Assembly (NCBI RefSeq): GCF_003385185.1
Contig: NZ_PQHZ01000024.1
Coordinates: 1-64,000 of the forward strand
Source of the DNA: Amycolatopsis palatopharyngis
Lineage (GTDB): Bacteria; Actinomycetota; Actinomycetes; Mycobacteriales; Pseudonocardiaceae
Direction: 5' to 3'
Length of the DNA: 64,000 nt
In this document: piece after piece, positions 1 to 9,224 of the stretch
How positions within the stretch are numbered: the first letter of the stretch is position 1
Layout: every line of letters begins with the position of its first letter
Position numbers and translations under genes: made by a program
Notes under the pieces: model-generated
Told to the model about the DNA's origin: nothing
The model's database searches: none
Seen by the model: the letters and a program-made list of their open reading frames with translations, nothing else

Positions 1-571
1 ACAACTCCAGGAAAACCTGCCACTCCTCCGGATCATCGGACTCCGACGACGGCACCACCCCAGCACGCTCGAACTCCGCACCCTTGTGCACCAGCATCGT
101 CGCGTCCCCACCATCATCAAGAATCATGTTCGGGCCCTCGCCCTCCCACGACAACATCCGCTCAGTGCACCACCAATACTCCGGCAGCGACTCACCCTTC
201 CACGCGAACACCGGAACCCCCCTCGGCTCCTCCGGCGTCCCATGCGGACCCACCACCACCGCAGCCGCCGCATGATCCTGCGTCGAAAAAATATTGCACG
301 ACGCCCACCGCACCTCGGCACCCAACGACACCAACGTCTCGATCAACACCGCCGTCTGCACCGTCATATGCAACGACCCCGCCACCCGAGCACCCCGCAG
401 CGGAAACACCTCCGCATACTCCCGCCGCAACGCCATCAACCCCGGCATCTCATGCTCAGCAAGCCGGATCTCCTTACGGCCGAACTCCGCCGCACCCAGA
501 TCCGCCACCGCGAACTCCACCCCATTACGGGTCTGATGCAGTTCACGGGTGTTTACGCTTTCGGGGGTCAT
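1..571 (-). CDS. ahcY: S-adenosylhomocysteine hydrolase, N-terminal part (cut by window edge)
   Basis: Cytosolic NAD-dependent enzyme that splits S-adenosylhomocysteine into adenosine and homocysteine, removing the inhibitor left by SAM-dependent methylation. About 190 N-terminal residues are visible. They contain the family landmarks [45 protein letters not shown] and [14 protein letters not shown]. The ATG at 569-571 follows a TGGAGGAAAA Shine-Dalgarno stretch. The rest lies left of position 1. The codons strongly prefer G or T at the third position (GTG, GCG, TTG, CAT, GGT), unlike the C-ending preference of the following genes. In M. tuberculosis sahH sits in the same neighbourhood as manA, manB and whiB2. 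Identification is by reading the translation and is very secure. Confidence 0.96.
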   Translation of the reverse strand, partial: MTPESVNTRELHQTRNGVEFAVADLGAAEFGRKEIRLAEHEMPGLMALRREYAEVFPLRGARVAGSLHMTVQTAVLIETLVSLGAEVRWASCNIFSTQDHAAAAVVVGPHGTPEEPRGVPVFAWKGESLPEYWWCTERMLSWEGEGPNMILDDGGDATMLVHKGAEFERAGVVPSSESDDPEEWQVFLEL

Positions 572-707
572 AAGGGTTTTCCTCCAAGGATCGACGACAG
601 TCAAACAGTACCGTTGTCCGTTCGACCTACGGTCCGTCATGTGAAACGGCGGACACCGGCGCCACCGCCGGAGCGGGTCTGCCAGATATTGTGAAGGAGA
701 TCACGTC
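572..707. promoter_or_regulatory. Divergent intergenic region between ahcY and the 796-aa membrane protein
   Basis: Short divergent spacer that must carry both promoters. It contains the SD sequences for each gene (TGGAGGAAAA for ahcY; GAAGGAG for the rightward gene, next to its GTG at 708). I looked for the conserved core of an SAH riboswitch in the ahcY direction and did not see it. Confidence 0.5.
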
Positions 708-3098
708 GTGCCACTCCCCGGTCCCGACACCCGCGTCGTCGAACTGCGCGTACCCGGGTTGATCGGTACGAGCGGTGAGACGCTGCTCGACTCGGTGGGG
801 GTCGTCGACGTCGCAGGCGACGGCATCGGACGGGTCATCCGCCCTTCGGACCGCCTGCGCAGGCCCGCGCCCGGCCCGGTACTCCAAGCTCTCGGCAGGG
901 CGATCCCCCGAACGCTCGAGGGTTACCTGTGGAGCGGAATGACCTCGGGCGGGGCCGCCAAGGCCGCGTGGGCCCTGCTGTTCCCGTTCTCCCTGGCCAA
1001 TGTCGCGTTCTGGATGCTGCCGCCGGCCGGCCCTTCGGGAACGGCACGCGGCAGGGCCGCCTCGATCTTCCGGGGCGCCTGCCGGGTCCTGCTCAGATTG
1101 GCCGCCCTGCTGCTGACCATGCTGCTGGTGAGTCAACTGGCCGTGGTCAGCCTCGACCTGCTCGCGACCCAATGCCTCGCGGCGGGGTCCGGCTGCCTTC
1201 CCTCAGCACCGTCCTGGCTGCGTGAACTCCCGCCCGCCCGGACGCTCGTCGGCGTGCTGCCGCTCCTGCTGCTGGTGTACGTCCTGTACCGGGTATCGCT
1301 CAAGGAATGGGCTGTGACGACCGAGGAAGGGCCGGCGAGGACCGGCTCCGCCCTGCCCGGCGACGAGCTGCGCAGTGACAGGGGCACACCAGTACTGCGC
1401 TGCCTGCACGTGGTGGGCGCGCTGGCGGTCATCGCCGTGCTGCTACTCGGCGGTCCGCTGCACGTTCCCGGAACGACGGCATCCGCCGTGGTCTGGTGGA
1501 CGTCGCTGGCACTGGCGCTGACCGCGCTGGTCGCGGCGGCCATGCCGATGTACCGGCTGATCGGGCGAACAGTCCGGGGCGCGCTGCTCCTGCTCGCACT
1601 GGCCGCGGTGACGGTCGCCGCGGTACTCGTCACTCCGCTGCCGCCCACACTCGCCGGCACGGACGCGACCGTGGAAGGTATCGGCGCCGCGCTCGTGGTC
1701 GTCTGCGCGTTGTTCTTCGTCCTGCTGGCGCCGGCAGCACTACTGGCAAGGCCGAGCTGGAGCGGGCTGCCCAGGCGGTTGCGACCGTGGGCAGGCGGCT
1801 GGCTCGCCGCGCCCGTACTCGCCCTTGCGGGTCTGCTCGGCGGCGGTTTCGGCGCGGGGCTCGCGGTGGCCGGGCAGCATCTGGTCGGACAGGATCTGCG
1901 GCTGCCGGAGTCCTACGAACTGATCACCATGCTGTGGGGCGGCGGCCTCGCGGTGTCGGCGGTGCTCGGGCTGCTGGGTTTCGCGGTTGCCGTCCCGTTG
2001 CGCCGGATCCGCAGAGGAATCCCCGAGGTGGTGCGGATGCTGCAGCCCGACGAGCGCGACCAGGAAGCGGCGGCCACCGCCTGGGCGCGCTCCAGCTGGG
2101 AGCGCAGGCATCTGCACCGGATCGTGCTCGCGGTCGCACTGGCGATGTCCGCTGGAGCCGCCGCACTGGTGATCGTCAGGTACGGCTTCGGAGCGGTACC
2201 GTCGTGGCTCACTCCGCTGTCCGGGGTCGGGGTCCTGACCCTCGGCGCACTCGCCGCCGGACTGCTGCGCGTGGTGTACACGGCGGCGACGGGCCCGGAG
2301 CGCAGCAGGCACCTCGGCGCACTGGCCGATCTCGTGTCGTTCTGGCCCCGCGCGTCACACCCGGTGGTGCCGCCCTGTTACGCACTGAAGGTGATGCCGG
2401 AACTCGCCGCTCGGGCTCGCGAACACCTGGCCGAGCCGAATACGCGCGTGGTGCTGGCCGGGTACCACCTCGGTGGGCTGCTGGCCGTGATCGCGGCGGG
2501 CAGGCTCGCTGCGGACCTGACGGAGGCCGAGCGCGAACGTCTCGGGGTGCTCACCGCAGGCTCCCCGCTGCAGTGGGGGTACCAACGCGCGTTCCCCGCG
2601 GTGTTGCCGCACGAGACCCTCGCCGGCCTGTTCGGCAGGCTGGACGGCCGGTGGCGCGGACTGTGCCGCGGTACCGACACGTTCGGCGGTGGAGCCACCA
2701 CCTGGCGCCACCAGGTGGCTGCGGGGCGGTTACTCGGTGTCGGTTACCAGGCTGATGGCGGGGTCGGGCCGCTGCCGCCCGCCGCTCAGGGGCCTACCGG
2801 TGCACTACTGCTCGGCGGTGATCACTGGCTTCCCGATCCCATGCGGGCACCGATCGTGGGACGCAGGTGGGTCGCCGGGGTTCGCAAGCACGCCGACTAC
2901 GTCGCGGACCCGGAATGGGACCGGGCGGTGGCGATGGCCGCAGGACTGGAGACACCTGGCAAGCCGCCGAGGTCGCTGGCCGAGCAGGTGCCGTTGTTCG
3001 GCGACCTACCCGGCCAGGGGCGACCTCGGCGGCGTTCCGTGTCAGGCGTTGCGGCGGATGCGCAGCAGGACGAGAACGGCGGCGCCACCCAGCACTAG
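708..3098 (+). CDS. Large integral membrane protein with a C-terminal alpha/beta-hydrolase-like domain
   Basis: 796-residue membrane protein of unknown function. A GTG start follows GAAGGAGATCAC. Residues about 80-470 hold roughly ten hydrophobic segments. The soluble C-terminal third (about 540-720) looks like a lipase/hydrolase fold of the type seen in other actinobacterial membrane proteins (LAGYHLGGLLAVIAAGRL followed by LGVLTAGSPLQWGYQRAFP). Where such proteins carry the nucleophile elbow G-H-S-x-G, this one reads G-Y-H-L-G, so the catalytic serine appears to be replaced by histidine. It may be an inactive or altered hydrolase. Its 3' end overlaps the convergent sortase substrate gene by 57 bp. 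The family assignment is inference from motif layout; the function is unknown. Confidence 0.8.
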   Translation: MPLPGPDTRVVELRVPGLIGTSGETLLDSVGVVDVAGDGIGRVIRPSDRLRRPAPGPVLQALGRAIPRTLEGYLWSGMTSGGAAKAAWALLFPFSLANVAFWMLPPAGPSGTARGRAASIFRGACRVLLRLAALLLTMLLVSQLAVVSLDLLATQCLAAGSGCLPSAPSWLRELPPARTLVGVLPLLLLVYVLYRVSLKEWAVTTEEGPARTGSALPGDELRSDRGTPVLRCLHVVGALAVIAVLLLGGPLHVPGTTASAVVWWTSLALALTALVAAAMPMYRLIGRTVRGALLLLALAAVTVAAVLVTPLPPTLAGTDATVEGIGAALVVVCALFFVLLAPAALLARPSWSGLPRRLRPWAGGWLAAPVLALAGLLGGGFGAGLAVAGQHLVGQDLRLPESYELITMLWGGGLAVSAVLGLLGFAVAVPLRRIRRGIPEVVRMLQPDERDQEAAATAWARSSWERRHLHRIVLAVALAMSAGAAALVIVRYGFGAVPSWLTPLSGVGVLTLGALAAGLLRVVYTAATGPERSRHLGALADLVSFWPRASHPVVPPCYALKVMPELAARAREHLAEPNTRVVLAGYHLGGLLAVIAAGRLAADLTEAERERLGVLTAGSPLQWGYQRAFPAVLPHETLAGLFGRLDGRWRGLCRGTDTFGGGATTWRHQVAAGRLLGVGYQADGGVGPLPPAAQGPTGALLLGGDHWLPDPMRAPIVGRRWVAGVRKHADYVADPEWDRAVAMAAGLETPGKPPRSLAEQVPLFGDLPGQGRPRRRSVSGVAADAQQDENGGATQH

Positions 3099-3815
3099 GA
3101 GCGCACCGACCCACAGCAGCCAGCTGCTGCCGAATCCGGTGGAGGCGAGGTCGTCGTTGTCGCTCGCGTTCTCCACGACCATCGGAGCCGAGGTCGTGGT
3201 CGTGTCGGTGCCGCCGGGGGTCGAGACACTGCTCGGCGCGGTGCTCTGCCCTGGGGTGCTGGGCTTGGACTCGGTCGGCTCTGTCGACTCGGTCGGCTCG
3301 GTGGAGCTGGTTTCCGGCGGCGCTGTCGTCGAGGAGTCGGTGGTCGGCGCCGTGCTGCTGGTGGAGGGGACCGTAACCGTGCCGCAGGCAAACCAGTGGC
3401 TGATGGCCGGGATTTCGCCGCCCGGGTTCAAGGGCGAACGAAGCTCCGTCCACGGCGGGACATCGGACAAGCCGTTCTCGCCGGGCACGTACACGTTGTA
3501 GGCGGGGCCGCCCTTGACCACGATGCCGCTCACGGTGACGCCTTCGCCGACCCCGGTGATGGTCAGGTATTGGTCCACGTTCTCTTGGCCACCGGTGAAG
3601 TCCAGGTCGTCTTCGTTCAGCGGCTCCCCAGCCAGACCCGCTCGCTCGCAGGCTTCCTTCTGCCCCGCGTCCACATTCTTCTCGCTCCCAATGGTGGCGC
3701 GAGGGTCTTCGTCATAGGTGGCGTGCGCGACGCCGGCGGTGCCGAGTGTGACGGCGAGAGCCATCGGGACCACGGCCAGAGCGGCACGGATCGAAGACTT
3801 CCGGGCAACGGGCAT
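3042..3815 (-). CDS. Secreted LAxTG cell-wall-anchored protein
   Basis: 257-residue surface protein. A signal peptide (AALAVVPMALAVTLGTAGVAHA) is followed by a globular region of about 120 residues with two cysteines, then a long Ser/Thr/Pro-rich stalk (STSSTAPTTDSSTTAPPETSS...). It ends with the sorting signal LASTG, a hydrophobic helix (WLLWVGALLVLGGAAVLVLL) and the positive tail RIRRNA. LAxTG is the motif recognised by class E sortases of high-GC Gram-positives, so the protein is expected to be linked to the cell wall with the globular head displayed outside. The ATG follows GGAGTCCAAGA. No sortase gene is in the window. The ligand or function of the head domain is not recognised. Confidence 0.9.
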   Translation of the reverse strand: MPVARKSSIRAALAVVPMALAVTLGTAGVAHATYDEDPRATIGSEKNVDAGQKEACERAGLAGEPLNEDDLDFTGGQENVDQYLTITGVGEGVTVSGIVVKGGPAYNVYVPGENGLSDVPPWTELRSPLNPGGEIPAISHWFACGTVTVPSTSSTAPTTDSSTTAPPETSSTEPTESTEPTESKPSTPGQSTAPSSVSTPGGTDTTTTSAPMVVENASDNDDLASTGFGSSWLLWVGALLVLGGAAVLVLLRIRRNA

Positions 3816-4131
3816 TCTTGGACTCCTGTGCAGGTGGGGACGAGAGATCGGGAACGCCGAAGCGCACCCCCAGTGGTGCGCGGCGCGCGAAGACTACCTC
3901 ACACGGTCTACACAGCCACACTTTCTGTAGCCCTTGAGCCCGATCGACTCACAACGGTGATCTTTTCGAGTCCTGATCGGTCGTTTTTGGACACTGAGAG
4001 TGAGCATCCTTACTGGACGTACAGGGAGCGGCGTTTGGCGCGCAAACGTCGCCGCCTTCCGCTGCCGGGTTGGGCTGTTGGCAGCGGAAAGCGGCGACTT
4101 CGATCTTGCTTGGTGGTACTTGCAGACGCTC
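3816..4131. other. Intergenic region between sortase substrate and amino-acid permease
   Basis: 316 bp without a convincing gene. It should hold the leftward promoter of the surface-protein gene. It is more AT-rich than its surroundings between about 3890 and 4020. A GC-rich hairpin near its right end (4050-4096) is listed separately. Confidence 0.6.
4050..4096 (-). terminator. GC-rich hairpin downstream of the amino-acid permease
   Basis: CGCCGCCTTCCGCTGCC and GGCAGCGGAAAGCGGCG form a 17-bp stem with one mismatch around a 13-nt loop, about 35 nt beyond the permease stop. There is no clear U-tract. A terminator role is likely from its position. Confidence 0.6.
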
Positions 4132-5703
4132 CTACTCCGGGGGCTGGGAGGTGCCTGGAGTGGATGCTGCGGGAGGCTCGGTGGAGTTTTCGTCGGTGGG
4201 ATTGTGCTCGGCGGTGCGGTGGCGTTGGCCGAGCAGGGAGTGTCGCCTGCTGTACGCGAAGTAGACGACCACGCCGAGCACCATCCAGCCGAGGAAGCGC
4301 AGCCAGGTCAGCACCGTGAGGTTCAGCATCAGCCACGCACACGCGGCGATCGCCAGGATCGGGACGAGCGGCACCAGTGGAACGCGGAAGCCGCGCGGCA
4401 GGTCGGGCCGCTTCTTCCGCAGCACCATCACCCCCGCCGAGACCAGGATGAACGCGAACAGGGTGCCGACGTTCACCATCTCCTCGAGCTTGTCCGCCTC
4501 GAAGAAGGTGGCCGCGAGCGCGACCACGACGCCGACCAGGATGTTGACCCGCACCGGCGTGCCGTGGGTACCGGTCTTGGCCAGCGCCTTGGGCAGCAAC
4601 CCGTCCCTGGACATGGCGAACAGCACGCGCTGCTGACCGAGCATCAGCACCATCACGACCGTGGTGAGCCCGGCGAGCGCACCCACCGAAATCACGTTCG
4701 CCGCCCAGTCCACGCCGTTCGCGGAGAAGGCCGTGGCCAGTGTCTTGCGCCCCTCCGGCTCCGCATCGGTGGCCAGGGATTCGAAGGGCACCATCCCGGA
4801 CACCACCAGCGAGGTCGCCACGTACAGCACGGTGACGATCACCAGCGAGCCGAGGATGCCGCGCGGAACGTTGCGCTGCGGGTTCCTCGTCTCCTCCGCG
4901 GTGGTGGCGACGATGTCGAAGCCGATGAACGCGAAGAACACCAGCGAAGCGCCGGCCAGCAGGCCGAAACCGCCGTAGACACTGCCCTCGCTGCCGAACA
5001 GTGCGGAGAGCAGCGACTGCTCGACACCGCCGCCCGCGGCTGCACCCTCCGCGGCGGGCGGGATGAACGGGGTGTAGTTGTCGGGGTTGATGTAGGCGAT
5101 CCCCAGCACGATCACGAAGAGCACGATCAGCACCTTGATCAGGGTGATGATCAGGCTGAATCGGGACGAGAGCTTGGTCCCCATGGTGAGGATCGTCGCG
5201 AGCACGATCACCAGTAGTAGTGCACCCCAGTCGGCGGTGAGCCAGCCGATCTCCACCCGCGTGCTGACGTCCTCGCCGAACACCGTCCGCAGAACCGTCT
5301 GCAGGTAGACAGACCAACCCTTGCCGACGGCCGCGGCCGCGACGGAGAACTCGAGAATTAGGTCCCAGCCGATGATCCAGGCCAAGAACTCGCCGAAGGT
5401 CGCGTAGGAGAACGTGTAAGCGCTACCGGCGACAGGGACCGTCGAGGCGAACTCCGCGTAACACAGTGCGGCCAACGCACAGGCGATGCCGGCGAAGACG
5501 AACGCAAGGGAAACTGACGGCCCGGCGAGATCTCCTGCCGTACGCGCCGTCAGGGTGAAGATCCCCGCACCGATCATCACCGCTACCCCGAAGACCGTGA
5601 GGTCCCAGGCGCTCAGATTTCGGCGTAACTTGGTATCCGGTTCGTCAGTGTCCGCTATGGACTGTTCGACCGATTTTGTCCGCCATATACCGGTTCCGGG
5701 CAA
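4132..5703 (-). CDS. APC-family (cationic) amino acid permease
   Basis: 523-residue integral membrane transporter of the amino acid-polyamine-organocation superfamily, CAT-like subgroup. It imports an amino acid by proton-coupled or exchange transport. The N-terminal motif LSAWDLTVFGVAVMIGAGIF carries the substrate-binding GAGIF loop of TM1. SVSLAFVFAGIACALAALCYAEFASTVPVAGSAY follows, then about 12 further hydrophobic helices and a polar C-terminal tail. The start is TTG, with AGGAGG six bases upstream; no better in-frame start exists. M. tuberculosis Rv3253c, a cationic amino-acid transporter, occupies the equivalent place beside manA. Substrate specificity cannot be read from sequence. Confidence 0.93.
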   Translation of the reverse strand: MPGTGIWRTKSVEQSIADTDEPDTKLRRNLSAWDLTVFGVAVMIGAGIFTLTARTAGDLAGPSVSLAFVFAGIACALAALCYAEFASTVPVAGSAYTFSYATFGEFLAWIIGWDLILEFSVAAAAVGKGWSVYLQTVLRTVFGEDVSTRVEIGWLTADWGALLLVIVLATILTMGTKLSSRFSLIITLIKVLIVLFVIVLGIAYINPDNYTPFIPPAAEGAAAGGGVEQSLLSALFGSEGSVYGGFGLLAGASLVFFAFIGFDIVATTAEETRNPQRNVPRGILGSLVIVTVLYVATSLVVSGMVPFESLATDAEPEGRKTLATAFSANGVDWAANVISVGALAGLTTVVMVLMLGQQRVLFAMSRDGLLPKALAKTGTHGTPVRVNILVGVVVALAATFFEADKLEEMVNVGTLFAFILVSAGVMVLRKKRPDLPRGFRVPLVPLVPILAIAACAWLMLNLTVLTWLRFLGWMVLGVVVYFAYSRRHSLLGQRHRTAEHNPTDENSTEPPAASTPGTSQPPE

Positions 5704-5792
5704 CGCCGACCTCCTGGGTGTCCTGGATCTCAGGGTTGGAGGTCACCCTAACGGTTGACGGAAAGTTTCCCACGCCGGGACTGGCCGGCCAG

Positions 5793-6704
5793 TCACCGGC
5801 TGCGATCGAGGTCGGGTTCGAGGTAGATGAGCCTGGCGGCGGGCACCCTGGCGCGTACCCGACCCTCGACCTCATCGATGGCAGCGGCGATCTCCGCGGT
5901 CTGCATTCCAGGTGTCAGCGCGAGTTTCGCGGCGACCAGCAACTCGTCCGGGCCGAGGTACTGGGTGCGGATGTGAATGACGCGCTCCACGTTGCCGCCG
6001 GTCAACTCGTCGACGATCATTTCGTGCTCGCTCGGAGTGGCACCCTCACCGATCAGCAGGCTCTTCATCTCGATGATCAGGACGATCGCGATGACGCCGA
6101 GCAGGATGCCGATCATGATCGTGCCGATACCGTCCCAGATCGGCTCCCCGGTGATCACCGAGAGACCGACACCCATGAGCGCGAACACCAGGCCGAACAG
6201 CGCGCCCGCGTCCTCGAGGAGCACCACAGGCAACTCCGGCGTGCGGGACTGCCGGATGAATCCCCACCAGGTGGCATCGCCCTTGATCTTCTTCGACTCG
6301 ACGATCGCCGTGCGGAAGCTGTAGGTCTCCAGGGCGATGGCGACCACCAGGATCACCACCGCGACGATTGCCGAACTCAGCTCCTCCGGATGCTGAACCT
6401 TGTGGATGCCCTCGTACAGCGCGAAAGCCGAGCCGAGCGTGAACAGCATCAGCGCGACGATGAACGAGTAGAAGTACCGGTCGCGACCGAACCCGAAGGG
6501 GTGTTGCTTGGTGGCCGCGCGCTTGGAGGTCTTCTGCCCCAGCAGCAGCAGTCCCTGGTTCGTCGTATCGGCCACCGAGTGCACGGACTCGGCGAGCATC
6601 GATGACGAGCCGGTGATCAGGAAGCCGACGAACTTGGCCACCGCGATACCGGCGTTGGCGAACAGTGCCGCCAGGATCGCTTTGGTCCCACCGTTTGCCG
6701 CCAC
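5793..6704 (-). CDS. Cation diffusion facilitator (CDF) metal efflux transporter
   Basis: 303-residue membrane protein that exports divalent metals such as Zn, Fe, Co or Mn in exchange for protons. TM2 carries the CDF metal-binding signature S-S-S-M-L-A-E-S-V-H-S-V-A-D. The GFGRDRYFYSF loop, further TM segments (SAFALYEGIHKV, SSAIVAVVILVVAIALETYSFR, IWDGIGTIMIGILLGVIAIVLIIE) and a C-terminal cytoplasmic domain (EMIVDELTGGNVERVIHIRTQYLGPDELLVAAKLAL) complete the fold. The family usually has six helices. GTG start after GGGGGACAT. No metal regulator is adjacent, so the specific metal is open. Confidence 0.92.
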   Translation of the reverse strand: MAANGGTKAILAALFANAGIAVAKFVGFLITGSSSMLAESVHSVADTTNQGLLLLGQKTSKRAATKQHPFGFGRDRYFYSFIVALMLFTLGSAFALYEGIHKVQHPEELSSAIVAVVILVVAIALETYSFRTAIVESKKIKGDATWWGFIRQSRTPELPVVLLEDAGALFGLVFALMGVGLSVITGEPIWDGIGTIMIGILLGVIAIVLIIEMKSLLIGEGATPSEHEMIVDELTGGNVERVIHIRTQYLGPDELLVAAKLALTPGMQTAEIAAAIDEVEGRVRARVPAARLIYLEPDLDRSR

Positions 6705-6817
6705 ATGTCCCCCTGGGAATCCGTGCCCACATCGTCCGCGTGCAGCCTAGAGGGAGGCGGCGATCGTCGCCGTGCGGGGCGGCGATTCGCCGGCGAGATT
6801 TCCCAAGGATCGGCGCG

Positions 6818-8056
6818 TCAGTCGGGACAGGTTCCCGGGGTCGCGCGGAACAATCGTGCGCCCGTGGCGGCCCGCTGCCGGACGGTCACCGCCGGATCCG
6901 CCGCGGAGAGCCACATCGACTGTCCCCTGTGCAGTTCGAACTCCGGCCCGTCGTCGGCGCTCACCAGCAGTTCACCCTGGGTGCAGAGCAGGATCTGCGG
7001 TCCGGTGCAGTCGAGTTCGATCGCGGCGCCGTCGTTGTCCGCCCACTCGATCCTGGCGAGTTCGAACTCCGGTGCGTCCGTGCGGTAGACGGCCATCCGC
7101 GCGTCCGGTTCGGTCGCCTCCCCGAGCAGCACCGGCATCTCGCCACAGGCGAAGTCCACGACGCGCAGCAGTTCCGGCACGTCCACGTGTTTCGGGGTCA
7201 GCCCGCAACGCAGGATGTTGTCCGAGTTGGCCAGGATCTCCACCGCGGTCCCATGGAGGTACAGGTGCAGGTTTCCGGCGGGAAGGTAGATCGCCTCGCC
7301 CGCGCTCAGCGTCAGCCGGTTCAGCAGCAGGGCGGCGAGCACACCCGCGTCGCGCGGGTGGGTCTCGCCGAGTTCCAGCACCGTCCTGCACTCCGTGTCG
7401 AATTCACCGTGGTCCTTCACGTGCAGGACACAGGCGTCCAGCACCTCGGGCAACAGATCGTCCAGTGCGGACTGGGGCAGCGTGATCCAGGTGGTGAACA
7501 GCGCGCGCAGCCCGTCGGGATCAGGCTGTCCCGCCAGCAGTTCCGTGTACTTGGTCAACCCCGGCGTATCGATGGCGCGGAGCAACGCGACCGTGCGGTG
7601 CGGATCACGGAATCCGGCCAGCGCGTGGAACTCGGTCAGCGCGCAGACGAGCTCCGGCTTCGCTGTGGGGTCCGGGTAGTTACGGTTCGGCGCGTCCCTG
7701 GGGATGCCTGCCGACTCCTCCCGGCGGTATCCCTCGGCCGCCTGCGCGGCGGAAGGATGTGCCTGCATGGACAGCGGCTCCTCGGCCGCGAGAATCTTCA
7801 GCAGGAACGGCAAGCGGCCGCCCCAGTGATTCGCGCAGCGTTCACCGAGCTGACCGACCGGATCCGCCTCGACGAGTTCGAGCAGGTTGCGTTCGGTTCC
7901 GGCGGAGTCGACGAGCCAGGACGGGTCACCGGGATGGGCTCCCATCCACAGCTCCGCCTCGGGGTGCGGTGCCGGAACCGGTCGGCCAAGCAGCTCGGGA
8001 ATCGTCGTTCTCGATCCCCACGCGTACGGCCGCACGGCGCCTCGCAGCAGCTCCAC
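6818..8056 (-). CDS. manA: Mannose-6-phosphate isomerase, class I
   Basis: 412-residue zinc enzyme that interconverts fructose-6-phosphate and mannose-6-phosphate, the entry point to GDP-mannose for glycolipids and glycans. Recognisable parts are the N-terminal RPYAWGSRTTIPELLG, AELWMGAHPGDPSWL, the zinc-site block PFLLKILAAEEPLSMQAHPS and the active-site region GEAIYLPAGNLHLYLHGTAVEILANSDNILRCGLTPKHVDV. GTG start with GAGGTGAGAA just upstream. It lies 64 bp downstream of the SIS-like gene and in the same direction as Trm112 and manB, as in the mycobacterial Rv3255c-Rv3257c cluster, so these genes probably act together in mannose activation. Confidence 0.96.
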   Translation of the reverse strand: MELLRGAVRPYAWGSRTTIPELLGRPVPAPHPEAELWMGAHPGDPSWLVDSAGTERNLLELVEADPVGQLGERCANHWGGRLPFLLKILAAEEPLSMQAHPSAAQAAEGYRREESAGIPRDAPNRNYPDPTAKPELVCALTEFHALAGFRDPHRTVALLRAIDTPGLTKYTELLAGQPDPDGLRALFTTWITLPQSALDDLLPEVLDACVLHVKDHGEFDTECRTVLELGETHPRDAGVLAALLLNRLTLSAGEAIYLPAGNLHLYLHGTAVEILANSDNILRCGLTPKHVDVPELLRVVDFACGEMPVLLGEATEPDARMAVYRTDAPEFELARIEWADNDGAAIELDCTGPQILLCTQGELLVSADDGPEFELHRGQSMWLSAADPAVTVRQRAATGARLFRATPGTCPD

Positions 8057-8120
8057 TTCTCACCTCAACTCTTCGCCGGCAGCTCGCCGGCCCAGCACTG
8101 GTCTCGCCGGTCCGCCTCGG

Positions 8121-9224
8121 TCAGGCCGGGGCGTACCGGCCGGCCCCGCCGATGGTTCCCGCCGCGAGACCGAGGTAGACGGCGGCCAACTCGAAGCGCA
8201 GTGCGAGCACCGCTGCCCTGCCCGCCACATCGGCCTGGATCTGCTCCGCGGGGGCGATGACCTCCACGCCGGGCAGCACCTCCGCCATGCGGTGCCGAGC
8301 CGTGTCCGCCGCGGGCCCGGTCTGCACGGCCAGCAACAACACCCTCGGATCCAACCCCACCGAGCCGGACTCTTCGTCCGGATCGGCGAAAATGTTGTGC
8401 TCGGCACTACCTTCGACCGCGGTTCGCAACAGCGCGGGACGAGCCAGTGCCTGGTGGTAGTCCGCGACATCACAGGTTCGTGCGGCATGGGTGGCGAACG
8501 CGTGCGCCGCATGCTTCCCGACCGCGACGGCCACCTGGTCCAGGCCCCAGAGCAGCGGAGTTCGGTCGGCAAGGCGGAGCGCGAGCATCTTCGCGGGGTT
8601 CACGAAGGACTCGTGCGTGGGATGCCCGCGTTCGGCCTCGCCGTCGAGCTGATCGGCGAGCGATTCGACATCGGCGACCAGCAGGCCCAGGGTGTTCGCG
8701 GTGAGCAGTCCCGCGGTCAGCGCCCGGGGGAAACCCAGCTCGGGCGGCACCGGCAAGCGCGGCGCCAGCAGGAGTCCTCGCCCGGCCACCGACGAGGCAA
8801 CGGGGCCCTCCGGCGGCGCGGAGAGCACGACCGTCGCACCGAACCTGGCTGCTCGTTCCAGGGACGCGGCCAGCTCGCGATCGTGCGGATCGTCGGTGTG
8901 GGCGAACACCACGTCCAGCGCCCCGATCCAGCTGGGCACGACGGGGCAGACCACCACGGGGACCGGACAGCCAGGACCGAGCAGGCTCGTGAGCAGGTCC
9001 ACCGCCGGCTTGCCGACACCGGGGCGGGCCACCAGCACCAGTGCTCGTGGCCTGCCCAGATCCAGTCGATCGCTCAGTTCCAGCTCGGCTGCGGCCTCGA
9101 CCGTCGCACGCACCTGCGCTCCAGCCATTGCGACCGCGCGCAACAGCCCGGCGACATCGGCCTCCGCGAGGCGGGCCGGGTCGTCGAGCAGCGAGTCGTC
9201 AAGCGCCGTCGACACTGGAGTCAT
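8121..9224 (-). CDS. SIS-domain (TobH-like / phosphosugar-binding) protein of the manA-manB cluster
   Basis: 367-residue soluble protein that corresponds by position to Rv3256c. The N-terminal half (RALVLVARPGVGKPAVDLL, VPVVVCPVVPSWIGALDVVFAHTDD, ATVVLSAPPEGPVA) reads like a SIS fold with a phosphosugar-isomerase-like alternation. The C-terminal part has HNIFADPDEES and a phosphoglucose-isomerase-like tail. The start is chosen at ATG 9222-9224, giving a 26-bp overlap with the Trm112 gene and probable translational coupling. Lying between manA and manB suggests a sugar-phosphate function, but no catalytic assignment can be made. Confidence 0.8.
   Translation of the reverse strand: MTPVSTALDDSLLDDPARLAEADVAGLLRAVAMAGAQVRATVEAAAELELSDRLDLGRPRALVLVARPGVGKPAVDLLTSLLGPGCPVPVVVCPVVPSWIGALDVVFAHTDDPHDRELAASLERAARFGATVVLSAPPEGPVASSVAGRGLLLAPRLPVPPELGFPRALTAGLLTANTLGLLVADVESLADQLDGEAERGHPTHESFVNPAKMLALRLADRTPLLWGLDQVAVAVGKHAAHAFATHAARTCDVADYHQALARPALLRTAVEGSAEHNIFADPDEESGSVGLDPRVLLLAVQTGPAADTARHRMAEVLPGVEVIAPAEQIQADVAGRAAVLALRFELAAVYLGLAAGTIGGAGRYAPA

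Noticed and set aside
572-707. SAH riboswitch before ahcY
   Set aside because: Conserved core and pseudoknot sequences were not found in the leftward leader.
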